From positions 1 through 64,000 of the forward strand of contig JAJOLK010000018.1 in assembly GCA_021173225.1 (NCBI GenBank): DNA of 64,000 nucleotides, given 5' to 3'. Under the pieces are notes generated by a model. That model saw only the letters and a program-made list of their open reading frames with translations. It did no database searches and was not told the origin of the DNA. This DNA comes from Phycisphaerales bacterium PN19_bin_20 (GTDB lineage Bacteria; Planctomycetota; Phycisphaerae; Phycisphaerales; UBA1924). Shown one piece after another: positions 41,373-50,463 of the stretch. Within the stretch, counting starts at the first letter, position 1, and each line of letters starts with the position of its first letter. The position numbers and the translations under genes were made by a program.

Positions 41373-44246
41373 ATGCGTCGAACGCTCGAGATTGTTCTGG
41401 CCGCTGGCTTGGCGGTGTCGGTCGGTCTTCCCACGTCTATGGCCGGGCCGCTGCCGGTGACGGCGGTGACGGGCGTTGCGCCGCTGGGCGCGATCGGCGC
41501 GATTCTTCTGGACGAACAGCTCCCGACTGATCCGGCGCTGCTGACGGGCACGCTTGAGAACGGTGTGCGGTACATCATCCGCAAGCACAGCAACCCGCCC
41601 GGGCGCGTGGCGGCTTGGATGCACGTGAACTCCGGTGGCCTCAATGAAGAGGCTTCGGAGCTAGGCGTAGCCCACTACCTCGAGCACATGGCCTTCAACG
41701 GGTCGAAGAACTTTCCGCCCGGCTCGGTGGTCAAGTTCTTTGAGGAGCTGGGCCTGACCTTCGGGCGGCATCAGAACGCCTTCACGAGCATCGATCAGAC
41801 GGCGTACCAGCTCGAGCTGGCCGACAACAAGCCCGAGAGCCTCGACAAAGCCTTACTGTTCTTCTCTGACGTCGCCTTTCGGCTGACGCTAGATCCCAAG
41901 GAGATCGAGGAAGAGCGCGGGATCATCTTGGAAGAGAAGCGTTCTCGTCAAAGCCCGGCGCAGCGCGTGGGAGACCAGGTGCTCAAGCGTTTGATGCCCG
42001 GATCGAGATTTGAGACGCACATCCCGCTGATCGGGACTGAGGCGACGATCAAGGGCGTGCAGCGCCCGGCGTTTGAGGCATACTGGAAGACCTGGTACGC
42101 GCCGACGAACACGACGGTGATGGTCGTGGGCGACATGGACCCCGAGGGCGTCAAGGCCGCGATCGTCAAGCACTTTGGCTCTGAGCCCCGGCGCGATACG
42201 CCGCCGGACTTGGACGTGGGCGTCAAGGCCTATACGCAGGACGCGGCGATCGTGGTGACCGATCCTGAGCAGCAGCGCGCAGAGATCAGCTTTGCCAAGG
42301 TTGCGGCCGCGCGGCCGCCGACGACGACGGTCAGCCAGGCGCGGAGCGACCTGGTTGAGCTGATCGGGACGTGGTGCCTGAACCAGCGACTGGCCAAAAA
42401 GCTCGAGGCCGGCTCGGTCGCGTTCATCAACGCTGACGTGAGCGTGAGCACCTTCGCACGCAGCGTGCGCTGGACGGGCGGGCAGATTACCGCCGAGCCC
42501 GCGAAGTGGAGCAATGCGTTCCGCGACCTGACCACCGAGGTCCAGCGTGCGCGCCTGCACGGGTTCACGCAGGAGGAGGTCGATTCGGCGGTCAAGACGC
42601 TGATGAGCAACGCCGAGCAGTCGGCTCAGCGCGAGGGGACCGTCCCTGCGCAGGCGCTGCTGCGCAGCTACAACGGGCAGGTCGCCGATGGTGAGCCGAT
42701 CATGTCGCCCACGCAGACCCTTGAGCTGATGAAGCGTCTGCTGCCGAGCATGAAGGCGGCGGAGGTCTCAGCGAGCTTCGCCAGCGAGTTTGACCCTACA
42801 AACCTGAAGTTCATCGCCGAGCTTCCGTCCTCCGGGAGCATCCCGACCGAGGCTGAGCTGACGAAGTTTGGGCGTGAGGCCTTCAACGTGACGCCCGCCG
42901 CCGAGGCCGCGGGGACCAAGATCACGCAGCTGATGGGCAAGGCGCCGGCGGCCTCGAGCCCGGTGGACGTGACGACGCACGCGGCCATGGGCGTGACGAG
43001 CGCCTGGCTGGCCAGTGGCGCGCGGGTCAACTACAAGTTCATGGATATCGAGAAGAACCAGGTGACGATCGTCGTCAGTCTGGCGGCGGGGGCGATCGAG
43101 GAGACCGCGGACAACCGGGGCGTCTCCGAGGCGGCCGCGGTGGCGTTCAGCCGTCCTGCGACCGGCGCGCTCAAGAGCACCGAGATCCGCGAGTTCATGA
43201 GCGACAAGAAGGTCAGCGTCCGCGGCGGCGCGGGCGAGGACACGGTCTCGCTCTCGATCTCCGGCTCGCCCGAGGAGCTCGAGACGGGCCTGCAACTAGC
43301 GCACTTGATGCTGACGGACCCGATGGTCGAGCCCGCGGCGCTTGACCAGTGGAAGACCGCGACCAAGCAGGGCATCGCGCAGCGCAAGAACCTTCCGCAG
43401 GGCGTGATGGCCGAGATCGTGGCGGGGAGTGTCTTCCCGTCGGGCGAGGCCCGAACGACCCCGCTGGAAGCCGAACAGGTTGACCGCGTGACGACCAAGG
43501 CCGCTCAGGATTGGCTTAAGCGGGTCGTGGCGACGGCGCCCATTGAGATCAGCGTCGTTGGCGACATTCCGCAGGAGCGTGCGATGGCGCTGGTCAGCAC
43601 GTACCTGGGCAGCCTGCCGGCGCGTGAGCGGATCAGCGTTAGCACGCTGGACGCCAAGCGGAGCATCAAGCGCGCGCCCGGCCCGCGCAACGTTGAGCGG
43701 ACGGTCAAGACCGAGACCAAGCAGGCGGTGGTGCTCGCGGGCTTCTTCGGGGCTGATGCGGAGAACGTCCGCGACGTGCGGCTGCTGAACCTGGCCTCAC
43801 GCGTGCTGAGCGTGCGGATGAACAAGGTCATCCGCGAAGAGAAGCAGCTTGTTTACTCTATCGGCGCGGGCTCACGCCCGGCGGTGGCCTGGCCGGGCTT
43901 CGGGCTGTTCTTTGCCAGCGCACCGACGGACACGCCCAAGGTGCCCGAGCTGGTCAAGACCATCGGCGGGCTGTACGCCGAGTTTGCGGACAAGGGCATC
44001 ACGCCGGCGGAGATGGAGGTTGCCGTCAAGCAGATCTACAACACCTTTGACGAGCAGATGAAGTCGCCCGGCTACTGGACGGGCCAGCTTTCTGGCCTGA
44101 CGTACCGCAACCGCCTGCTGGACGACATCGCCGGGACGCGCGAGGCGTACGGCGCGTTCACGCCCGACGAGGTCTTGGCGACGTTCAAGAAGTACTACAC
44201 GCCCGAGTCGGCGATGGTCTTTGTGGTGACGCCGGAAGACAACTAG
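41373..44246 (+). CDS. Zinc peptidase, M16 family (two-module)
   Basis: After a signal peptide (RRTLEIVLAAGLAVSVGLPTSMAG) comes a full M16 peptidase of 957 aa. HYLEHMAFNG carries the inverted zinc motif HxxEH at residues 101-105, with the third ligand in the EEERGIILEE segment about 75 residues later. LGLTFGRHQNAFTSIDQTAYQLEL is characteristic. A second, zinc-free half follows (KYKF..NQVTIVVSLAAGAIEE; EEKQLVYSIGAGSRP). It is probably a periplasmic oligopeptide-degrading protease like PqqL. ATG 41373 starts a good signal peptide; GTG 41259 would add 38 unconserved residues. Confidence 0.94.
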   Translation: MRRTLEIVLAAGLAVSVGLPTSMAGPLPVTAVTGVAPLGAIGAILLDEQLPTDPALLTGTLENGVRYIIRKHSNPPGRVAAWMHVNSGGLNEEASELGVAHYLEHMAFNGSKNFPPGSVVKFFEELGLTFGRHQNAFTSIDQTAYQLELADNKPESLDKALLFFSDVAFRLTLDPKEIEEERGIILEEKRSRQSPAQRVGDQVLKRLMPGSRFETHIPLIGTEATIKGVQRPAFEAYWKTWYAPTNTTVMVVGDMDPEGVKAAIVKHFGSEPRRDTPPDLDVGVKAYTQDAAIVVTDPEQQRAEISFAKVAAARPPTTTVSQARSDLVELIGTWCLNQRLAKKLEAGSVAFINADVSVSTFARSVRWTGGQITAEPAKWSNAFRDLTTEVQRARLHGFTQEEVDSAVKTLMSNAEQSAQREGTVPAQALLRSYNGQVADGEPIMSPTQTLELMKRLLPSMKAAEVSASFASEFDPTNLKFIAELPSSGSIPTEAELTKFGREAFNVTPAAEAAGTKITQLMGKAPAASSPVDVTTHAAMGVTSAWLASGARVNYKFMDIEKNQVTIVVSLAAGAIEETADNRGVSEAAAVAFSRPATGALKSTEIREFMSDKKVSVRGGAGEDTVSLSISGSPEELETGLQLAHLMLTDPMVEPAALDQWKTATKQGIAQRKNLPQGVMAEIVAGSVFPSGEARTTPLEAEQVDRVTTKAAQDWLKRVVATAPIEISVVGDIPQERAMALVSTYLGSLPARERISVSTLDAKRSIKRAPGPRNVERTVKTETKQAVVLAGFFGADAENVRDVRLLNLASRVLSVRMNKVIREEKQLVYSIGAGSRPAVAWPGFGLFFASAPTDTPKVPELVKTIGGLYAEFADKGITPAEMEVAVKQIYNTFDEQMKSPGYWTGQLSGLTYRNRLLDDIAGTREAYGAFTPDEVLATFKKYYTPESAMVFVVTPEDN

Positions 44247-44277
44247 TTCAGGCGGCGGTCATGGCCGGTTGATATCC

Positions 44278-44326
44278 ACGCCCCCTTCGCTCACGCCTTC
44301 TTGGGCGCGATCGCGAGGGGCGTTTT
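44278..44326 (+). terminator. Hairpin terminator after the M16 operon
   Basis: ACGCCCC(C)T(T)CGC pairs with GCGAGGGGCGT across a 22-base loop, with two single-base bulges, and is followed by TTTT. It is 31 bases after the M16 stop. Confidence 0.55.
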
Positions 44327-44461
44327 CACATCTACGCGGCTCGCCCCCACCGCCCCCACCGCCCCCACCGCCCTCACCGCGCCAGAGCGTGACAGCCGTG
44401 CGAGGTCTGGCTGTGACAAAGGCGGCGACGTCGGGGCCCGGCCTCTGTTGCTGCCGATTGG

Positions 44462-46057
44462 CTAGGCGTCGCCCGCGCCGCCGGGCAGGGTCATGCTCCA
44501 CGGGTCCAGCGCGTCGGCCAGGGTCTCCATGGTGATCTTCCTGCCCGCGAGGTCGGCTGTGCCCACCAGCGTCTGCGTGGCGAGCTGCCGCACGGTCTTA
44601 CCCTCCTTGAAGGCCTGCTTGGCCAACGCGGCAGACTTGTCGTAGCCAATCACCGGCACCAGGCTGGTGCACATCGCCAGCGAGCCCTCAATCAGCGCGG
44701 CGCAGCGCTGCTCGTCGGGGCGCAGGCCCGCGAGCAGGTTGGTGGTGAACATGTCGCTGGCGCTCGCCAGCAGGGTCGCGCTCTCGATGAGCCGTTCGGC
44801 GATCAGAGGCATGGCCACGTTGAGGTCCAGCAAGCTGCCGACGCCGCCGAACCCGCCGTAGGTGATCGCCGCGTCGTTGCCGACGACCTGGCAGCAGACC
44901 ATGATGAGGCTCTCGGCGATGACGGGGTTGACCTTCCCGGGCATGATGCTGCTGCCGGGCTGGACCGCGGGCAGGACCAGCTCGCCGATCCCGCAGCGCG
45001 GGCCCGAGCCGAGCCAGCGGATGTCGTTGGCGACCTTGCTGAGGCTGACGGCGATGGTCTTGAGCTGCCCGCTGGCCTCGACGCAGGCGTCCTTGGCGTG
45101 CTGGGCCTCGAAGTGGTTGTCGCACGCGCGGAAAGAAACGCCGGTCTGACGCGCCAGCTCGGCACAGACCAGCCTGCCAAACCGCTCGTGCGCGTTGATG
45201 CCCGTGCCCACGGCGGTGCCGCCGATGGGCAGCTCGCAGAGAACAACAACAGCGCGCTGGGCGCGGCCGATGGCGTGCTTGAGCTGGCTGGCATACCCGG
45301 AGAACTCCTGCCCCAGGCGGATGGGCGTGGCGTCGGCCAGGTGCGTGCGGCCGATCTTGACCACGCGGTCCCAGGCCTTGGCCTGCTGGTCAAGCCGCTT
45401 GTGCATCCGCGCGAGGGCGGGGATCAGCTCGTTGCTTATCGACAGCGCCACGGCGAGGTGGATCGCGGTTGGGAACGTGTCGTTCGAGGACTGGCCCATG
45501 TTGACATGGTCGCTCGGATGCACGCCACCGGCCCCGAGGTAGGCGGCGGCCTTGGATGAGCCGATGGGCACCTGCCGGGCCACGCAGACAAGGTTGGCGA
45601 TGACCTCGTTGACGTTCACATTGGTGCTCGTCCCACTGCCGGTCTGGAAGACGTCGACGGGGAAGTGCTTGGCCCAGCCGCCCCGGCTGGCGAGCCCGCT
45701 GGCGATCTCGTCGCAGGCCTCGCCGATGGCGGCGGCGCGCTGCTTGTCGAGTCGCCCAAGCTTCTGATTGACGGTCGCGCACGAGGCCTTCAGCAGCGCA
45801 TAGGCCTGGATGATGCCCCAGGGCAGGGGTCGGCCCGAGACCGGGAAGTTGATCACGGCGCGCTGCGTGCTGGCCCCGTACAGCACGTCGGCGGGCACGG
45901 TCATCTCACCCATGGTGTCGGTCTCAACGCGCGTGCCGGTGGGGGTGGGGGTGGTGGTGGTGGTGGTGGTGGGGGTGCGGGTGCTGTTGGCGACGTCAGG
46001 CGAGAGAGCGGCGGAGTTTGAGCGGCGCGGTGATGGGGTGAGGGGCTTCTTGGCCAC
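44462..46057 (-). CDS. fumC: Fumarate hydratase, class II
   Basis: The TCA-cycle enzyme interconverting fumarate and malate. The family motif GSSIMPGKVNP is present, as are TGSGTSTNVNVNEVIAN, HVNMGQSSNDTFPTAIH and GRTHLADATPIRLGQEFSGY (catalytic His). The 531-aa product is longer than FumC (~465) because of an N-terminal extension with a Thr/Pro run (TRTPTTTTTTTPTPTGTRVE) encoded by a GGT repeat. GTG 46057 is chosen: GGAGA lies seven bases upstream, and the next start upstream would add unlikely residues. Confidence 0.96.
   Translation of the reverse strand: MAKKPLTPSPRRSNSAALSPDVANSTRTPTTTTTTTPTPTGTRVETDTMGEMTVPADVLYGASTQRAVINFPVSGRPLPWGIIQAYALLKASCATVNQKLGRLDKQRAAAIGEACDEIASGLASRGGWAKHFPVDVFQTGSGTSTNVNVNEVIANLVCVARQVPIGSSKAAAYLGAGGVHPSDHVNMGQSSNDTFPTAIHLAVALSISNELIPALARMHKRLDQQAKAWDRVVKIGRTHLADATPIRLGQEFSGYASQLKHAIGRAQRAVVVLCELPIGGTAVGTGINAHERFGRLVCAELARQTGVSFRACDNHFEAQHAKDACVEASGQLKTIAVSLSKVANDIRWLGSGPRCGIGELVLPAVQPGSSIMPGKVNPVIAESLIMVCCQVVGNDAAITYGGFGGVGSLLDLNVAMPLIAERLIESATLLASASDMFTTNLLAGLRPDEQRCAALIEGSLAMCTSLVPVIGYDKSAALAKQAFKEGKTVRQLATQTLVGTADLAGRKITMETLADALDPWSMTLPGGAGDA
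45939..45983. repeat. G-rich GGT simple repeat in fumC
   Basis: Runs of GGTGGTGGT... and GGGGGTGGGGGT encode (on the minus strand) the poly-Thr/Pro linker of FumC. The repeat is in frame. Confidence 0.88.
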
Positions 46058-46128
46058 GGGATAATCTCCGAAGATAGTGTGAGTGCGAGGATAGCTCACA
46101 GGCCGCGCGGCGTGCGCTTTGAAATGAC

Positions 46129-46164
46129 AAGGCCCCCGCCGTTTCGCGGCAGGGGCCTTTGATT
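46129..46164 (-). terminator. Hairpin terminator after the DUF3467 gene
   Basis: AAGGCCCCCGCCG / CGGCAGGGGCCTT forms a 12-bp stem with one mismatch around a short TTTCG loop, lying between the DUF3467 stop and the fumC start. It is downstream of the leftward DUF3467 gene; flanking tails (CCTTTGATTT on plus) may let it act in both directions. Confidence 0.75.
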
Positions 46165-46231
46165 TCGATGCGGTGCGCTTCGAGCCGTGGTCCCGACGAA
46201 GGAACCGCTAGGCGGCGGAACGCGGTGAAAC

Positions 46232-46558
46232 TTACTCGACGATCTTGGGGGTGTTGTTGCCCTGGGTGGCGGGGCCGAGGGCGATCTCGCCGTTGGCCTG
46301 CTCGAACTGGCGGATGACCTGCCCGAGGCTGATGGCCAGGCGCTTACCGCCGCGCCAGTTCAGGACGACGCGGCTGCCGATATCGAAGAGGATCGCGGGG
46401 CGGCCGTCGGGCCCGGGCATGGGCATGTTCATGCCGAAGTCGAGCACGACCTCATCGGGGGTCGTGGTCGTGCGGATGGTGTTGGCGTAGGTGGTGCGCA
46501 TCCGGCTCTCCTCGATGCGGAGCTGGATTTGCTGCTGCTGGTTGGGCTGTTCAGACAT
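46232..46558 (-). CDS. DUF3467 protein
   Basis: The 108-aa product has the family core RTTYANTIRTTTTPDEVVLDFGMN and ends with a strand region VVLNWRGGKRLAISLGQVIRQFE. Members of DUF3467 are small, conserved across Planctomycetes and others, and of unknown function. ATG 46558 has AAGGA nine bases upstream. No signal peptide. Confidence 0.88.
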   Translation of the reverse strand: MSEQPNQQQQIQLRIEESRMRTTYANTIRTTTTPDEVVLDFGMNMPMPGPDGRPAILFDIGSRVVLNWRGGKRLAISLGQVIRQFEQANGEIALGPATQGNNTPKIVE

Positions 46559-46580
46559 TCTTTCGGTTCCTTGTGCGAGG

Positions 46581-46619
46581 CTGGAGTTTGAGACCGGAGT
46601 TTGAGACTGGAGTTTGCGA
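46581..46619. repeat. Tandem array, 3 x 13 bp
   Basis: CTGGAGTTTGAGA, CCGGAGTTTGAGA and CTGGAGTTTGCGA, head to tail, in the gap upstream of the DUF3467 gene. Confidence 0.9.
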
Positions 46620-46695
46620 CTGGTCGGGCGGCGAATATAGACCGCTTGGCCCGGGCGGAGGAGTGCTGGCCTCAGGACCGGCTCTCAGGAAGCTA

Positions 46696-47664
46696 TCAGG
46701 GCTTGGGCATCTCGCCGGCGGGGGGCGGGACGATGGGCTGCGTGGCGGGGGTCTCAATCTTGGGCTCTTCCATGCCCAGGGCCTTGCCTCTCTTGAAGGC
46801 CTCGACGGCGCGGGCGGTTGAGGCGGCGATCTCAGCGGCGGGCATGACCTTCAGGCCACGGTCAAAGCCCGCGGTGCGCCCCATGTTGCGCATCGCGCTG
46901 GGATCTTCCTCGTCGGCCCCGATCGGCTGCAGCACCGAGATGCCCGCAAACTCGCCGCTGACGGTAAACAGCGGCAGACCGATCCACTCAATTTTGCCGC
47001 CGGCGGGGATGATCAGGTTGCGGGGCTTCTTGGTCAGCCCGCCGACTTGCGTGGTAAAGGCCACCAGCGCGCGGTCGTAGTACTTGTTCATGCGGTCCAG
47101 GCCCACCAGCGTGTCGCCGACCCCCACAACCCCCACGACCCCCAAAACCCCCACGCCCCCCGCGCCACCCGCGACCCCCGCATCCCCCACATCCTTGCCG
47201 GTCGCGCCCTTGGCCAGGTCAACTGCGGCATAGGCCTTGTCGGCGGGCGTGTCGATCTGGACCCACGCCAGCTCCAGCTCGCTGTCGCGCCCGATCAGCT
47301 TGGCGTCAACGCCTTCGGTGTCGTCGCCGATGAGCACCTTGATGTTCTTGGCCTGGGCGCGGGCCCGCTGGCGGCCGGGCGAACCGCCCATCTCAAGGTT
47401 CGAGACCAGCACCAGGCCCGTGCCGTCGATCATCAGACCGCCGGCCTCGGCCTCCAGCTCGTTCTCGCCACCGGGACCACCCTCAACCGCGAGCACGAAC
47501 TTGACGGTGACCAACGCGGCGGCACGCTCGGCAATGACCTTGGCGATGCCGTCCTGGGTTGCTACCGGAGGGCGGACGGCGGCGGCCGCTGTTTGGGCGT
47601 AGGCGGCGGGCGCGAACAGAAGGCCGGCGCTGAGGGCGGCGGCGGCGAGGAGGCGGGCGGTCAT
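46696..47664 (-). CDS. Secreted trypsin/HtrA-like protein without catalytic triad
   Basis: A signal peptide (ARLLAAAALSAGLLFAPAAYAQ) is followed by a domain that recalls HtrA: KVIAERAAALVTVKFVL, then AGGLMIDGTGLVLVSNLEM (in HtrA GSGxxxDxxGxxxTNxHVV, where His is the nucleophile's base) and a DSELELAWVQID strand. No catalytic His follows and no GNPxG/S loop is visible, so it is probably proteolytically inert. A Gly/Val-rich repeat insert (GGAGGVGVLGVVGVVGVG, from 47121-47190) sits mid-domain. ATG 47664 has GGAAG upstream. Confidence 0.75.
   Translation of the reverse strand: MTARLLAAAALSAGLLFAPAAYAQTAAAAVRPPVATQDGIAKVIAERAAALVTVKFVLAVEGGPGGENELEAEAGGLMIDGTGLVLVSNLEMGGSPGRQRARAQAKNIKVLIGDDTEGVDAKLIGRDSELELAWVQIDTPADKAYAAVDLAKGATGKDVGDAGVAGGAGGVGVLGVVGVVGVGDTLVGLDRMNKYYDRALVAFTTQVGGLTKKPRNLIIPAGGKIEWIGLPLFTVSGEFAGISVLQPIGADEEDPSAMRNMGRTAGFDRGLKVMPAAEIAASTARAVEAFKRGKALGMEEPKIETPATQPIVPPPAGEMPKP
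47121..47190. repeat. C-rich simple repeat in the HtrA-like gene
   Basis: CCCCCACAACCCCCACGACCCCC-type units; on the coding strand they give the Gly/Val/Ala insert. Confidence 0.8.
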
Positions 47665-47966
47665 GGTTCTTCCTTCAATGGTTGTTCTTGGTTTGATCGA
47701 CAGGCGTGTCACGAGAAGGGCCTCGCGAAGCCCCCACCCCCACGCCCCCACCCCCACGCCCCCACGCCGTCACGCCGTCACGCCGTCACCCCCACGCCCC
47801 CCACGCCGTCAAGGGACGTCCGTGCGAGGGCCAATCATTGCCGGGGGGGGGCCACAAGTCGCGTGACCGGGCCAACTTTCACGCCAGGCCAGCCGCGAAC
47901 CGCCGGCGGCACGGGGCGGTGGTCGAGGGCCGGTTGGCCCGCTCGGTTCGGGTTTGGGAGTGGGCG
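47665..47966. other. Intergenic region, 302 bp
   Basis: No gene is seen. It holds the C-rich tandem run at 47731-47812 and a G10 run at 47844-47853 (GCCGGGGGGGGGGCC context). It separates the HtrA-like gene from the AstA-like gene, both leftward. Confidence 0.6.
47731..47812. repeat. C-rich tandem repeat array
   Basis: Mixed units CCCCCACGC and CACGCCGT are repeated; for example CACGCCGT occurs three times in succession. The complementary strand is G-rich with runs of five to six G. Confidence 0.85.
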
Positions 47967-49292
47967 TTACTTTCGCGTGGCGCTTGCGCGCGGCCGCTTG
48001 GCACCGCTGCCACCAGCGGCGGCTGCCGGGCCCTTGGCAGCGGATGAGCCCTTGGCAGCGGCTGGGCTCTGGCCGGGCGGGGCCTTCTCGGCAGCGCGGG
48101 CCGTGGGTCGCGGGTGCTCGACGGCCTCGGTGGGCGTGAAGCCGCTCTCCATCCCGGGCTCGCCCTGCAACGTCTCAAGGGCCTCGCGCGGGAGGATGAG
48201 CCGGTCTTGGGCGTCCTTTGAATAGTGGGTCTCGACGGCCCGGAACTCGCCGTCTTGGTCGATGACCGAGACGATGCCAAACGCCTTCAAGGCCGCTTCG
48301 TGCCCGTCGGTAGCGGGCTCGCCGAGCTTGGTGCGGCGGGTCTGCTTGACCAGCGAGATGTCGTCGGTGGGTGATTCCAGGTGCGGGCCGCCGTCGAAGG
48401 GGTCAACCCGGTGGTGGTACTTGAAGCCGAGCTTTTCGAGCATGCGTTTGGCGGGGACGGTGTCGGGCCCGACGGTGCCCACTGTGCTGCGGGCCATCGG
48501 TGGCAGCAGCGTGAGGTAGATCTCTTCGCGCGGGAAGAGGCTGAGGATGAACTCCTTGGTCTCCTGGCAGAACTTGTCGGCCTCCTCGTAGGTCATGTTG
48601 ATGAACTGCCGCGTGCAGTTCTCCCAGAACGGGTTGTGCCCGTCGGCGCTGATGGGGCCCATCATCTCGGCCAGCACGCGGTCGCTGAACATGTGGCGGT
48701 AGAGGCCCATGTAGTGGAAGCGGACCTGCGCGATCAGACGCCCGAGCTTGAGGCGGTGCCCGCGGAAGCTCGGCTGCATGATCAGCCCGCCGATTTCCGT
48801 CGGGCCGCTCTCGTCAAGGTACATCTTGGCGATCGTGTGCGTCACGCCCGTCTGGAGGCTCTGGCTGAACATCTCACGGCGCGAGAGCTGCAGCGAGATG
48901 TTCGGCTGCCCCGGCCCGCCCATTTTGGCGATGATCTGGCTGGTCCCGATCACGCCCTGGGTCGCCTGCTCTTCCATCACGAACATGAACAGCGGCGAGC
49001 GGCCAGTGAGGCTCTTGAGCCCGCCGGTGAGCGCGCCATTTGAGCCGGCGGCACCGGCGCTGGCGCGGTTCTGCCCGGCGTCTGGGCGCTTGGCCGCGGC
49101 CTCAGCCGGCTTCTTGCCCGGGCGTGAACGCCCGCTCTGGGTCTCGTGTGCGAGCATGAAGCACTGGCGGGCCCAAGCAACCTTGGCGTCGATGATCTCT
49201 TTGTCCGGCGGCAGGTTGATGAAGTGGACCATCTTGGCCAGCTTCAGCAGCGTCGGGACGTCCTCGGGCTTGGCGCGGCGGATCAGGAACAT
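47967..49292 (-). CDS. Arginine N-succinyltransferase-like acyltransferase (AstA family)
   Basis: The 441-aa product matches the AstA/AruG superfamily of GNAT acyltransferases. It starts MFLIRRAKPEDVPTLLKLAKMVHFINLPPD and contains IGGLIMQPSFRGHRLKLGRLIAQVRFHYM (acyl-CoA-binding turn), NPFWENCTRQFINMTYEEAD, and GFKYHHRVDPFDGGPHLE. No astB/C/D/E partners are in the window, so an arginine succinyltransferase pathway is not proven. There is a Lys/Ala-rich insert near residue 60 (GKKPAEAAAKRPD) and a Lys/Ala/Arg tail at the C-terminus. Confidence 0.85.
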   Translation of the reverse strand: MFLIRRAKPEDVPTLLKLAKMVHFINLPPDKEIIDAKVAWARQCFMLAHETQSGRSRPGKKPAEAAAKRPDAGQNRASAGAAGSNGALTGGLKSLTGRSPLFMFVMEEQATQGVIGTSQIIAKMGGPGQPNISLQLSRREMFSQSLQTGVTHTIAKMYLDESGPTEIGGLIMQPSFRGHRLKLGRLIAQVRFHYMGLYRHMFSDRVLAEMMGPISADGHNPFWENCTRQFINMTYEEADKFCQETKEFILSLFPREEIYLTLLPPMARSTVGTVGPDTVPAKRMLEKLGFKYHHRVDPFDGGPHLESPTDDISLVKQTRRTKLGEPATDGHEAALKAFGIVSVIDQDGEFRAVETHYSKDAQDRLILPREALETLQGEPGMESGFTPTEAVEHPRPTARAAEKAPPGQSPAAAKGSSAAKGPAAAAGGSGAKRPRASATRK

Positions 49293-49481
49293 GGCGGGCC
49301 CCTGCGGGATCAGTTGGATCGGTGCTGCGGCGGGTGCGGGCCGCCGAGGGCGACACGGGCCACCGGGCCAGTCTAGGGCCGTCGCTGTTGGGGGCCCTTA
49401 CTCCGGCCCGATCGCGCGCAGGTTGGTCTCGAAGATTGGTCGGCGTGTGGACCGGGGCCGATGTCGGGGCTCTGATTGCGC

Positions 49482-49874
49482 ATGCACAACCCTGAGGGTG
49501 ACGGCAACGCGTTCTTCGTCTGTGACTTCTGCCGAAACCATTGGGCCGACGATCGCTCGATGGTCGAGGGGCACAAGGGCGCGCTGATCTGCTCGCAGTG
49601 CCTCAGCGTGGCGTTTGCGGCGGTGGTGCACCAGGGCTCGGGGAAGGAGCTGGCCAAGACCTTCTGCACGCTGTGCCTTGAGCATCGCGACCAGCCGCAG
49701 TGGGCCAGCCCAACGCACCCGGACGCGCACGCGTGCTTGCGGTGCCTTAAGCAGGCCGCGTCGGTGCTGACGGCTGACCCGGACTTTGGCTGGCAGCGAC
49801 CGGTGGCACCGGCGGGCGCGATCTCGGCGATCGGGCCTGATGAAGACGATGAGATCGATACGGAGAACGTGTGA
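49482..49874 (+). CDS. Cys-rich double zinc-ribbon protein (ClpX C4-like)
   Basis: A 130-aa protein with two CxxC pairs. The first set FVCDFCRNHW ... LICSQC has the spacing of the ClpX C4 zinc-binding domain. The second, FCTLCLEHRD ... ACLRCLK, is similar. Between them lies SVAFAAVVHQGSGKELAK. It ends in an acidic tail (GPDEDDEIDTEN). There is no ATPase domain. ATG 49482 is favoured. The stop overlaps the next gene by four bases (GTGA). Confidence 0.78.
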   Translation: MHNPEGDGNAFFVCDFCRNHWADDRSMVEGHKGALICSQCLSVAFAAVVHQGSGKELAKTFCTLCLEHRDQPQWASPTHPDAHACLRCLKQAASVLTADPDFGWQRPVAPAGAISAIGPDEDDEIDTENV

Positions 49875-50431
49875 GCGAAGCGATTGGCACGCTCGTGCCC
49901 GGGTGGCTTGCCGCGGCCCGCGAGCCAAGGGTGGTGGCCGAGCTTGAGCTGATCTTTGCCGAGGCCTCGCGTGCGATTGCGGCGCGCGGGCCGGCGTGCT
50001 GGGCGAGTGGGCGCTGCTGCAACTTTGACGCCGCCGGGCACAGGCTGTACGCCACGGGGCTCGAGACGGCGTATTGCCTGCTGCGCGCGGCCGTGCCAAG
50101 TCAGGGTGATCTGGCCGCGGCGATCGCGCGCGGGGGTTGCCCGTACCAGGTGCTGAACCTGTGCGGGGCTCACGGGCACAAGCCCATTGGCTGCCGAGTG
50201 TACTTTTGCGACCGCTCAGCCCAGGCCTGGCAGCAGGAGCTGTACGAACGCCTGCTTGCTGAGCTGCGCGGGCTGCACGAGCGGCACGCGGTGAGCTATG
50301 TCTACGCCGAGTGGCGCGGGCTGCTGAGCGCGTTTGTTGAGGGCCCATCGCTGGCAGACGTGCCGCGTTTTGTTGTGCCGAACGGGGGCGATCGCGGCGG
50401 CGCGACGCCGTTGACCGTGCGCGGGCAGTGA
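49871..50431 (+). CDS. Cysteine-cluster protein, YkgJ-like
   Basis: The 186-aa product has eight cysteines in pairs: ACWASGRCCNFD, GGCPYQVLNLCGAHGHKPIGCRVYFCD. This arrangement recalls YkgJ-family zinc/iron-chelating proteins, whose metal and function vary. It begins at GTG 49871, overlapping the stop of the zinc-ribbon gene (GTGA), so the two Cys-rich proteins are translationally coupled and may form one system. Confidence 0.7.
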   Translation: MSEAIGTLVPGWLAAAREPRVVAELELIFAEASRAIAARGPACWASGRCCNFDAAGHRLYATGLETAYCLLRAAVPSQGDLAAAIARGGCPYQVLNLCGAHGHKPIGCRVYFCDRSAQAWQQELYERLLAELRGLHERHAVSYVYAEWRGLLSAFVEGPSLADVPRFVVPNGGDRGGATPLTVRGQ

Positions 50432-50463
50432 TCGGGAGCGCGTGCGGCAACACCAGCTTGCGG

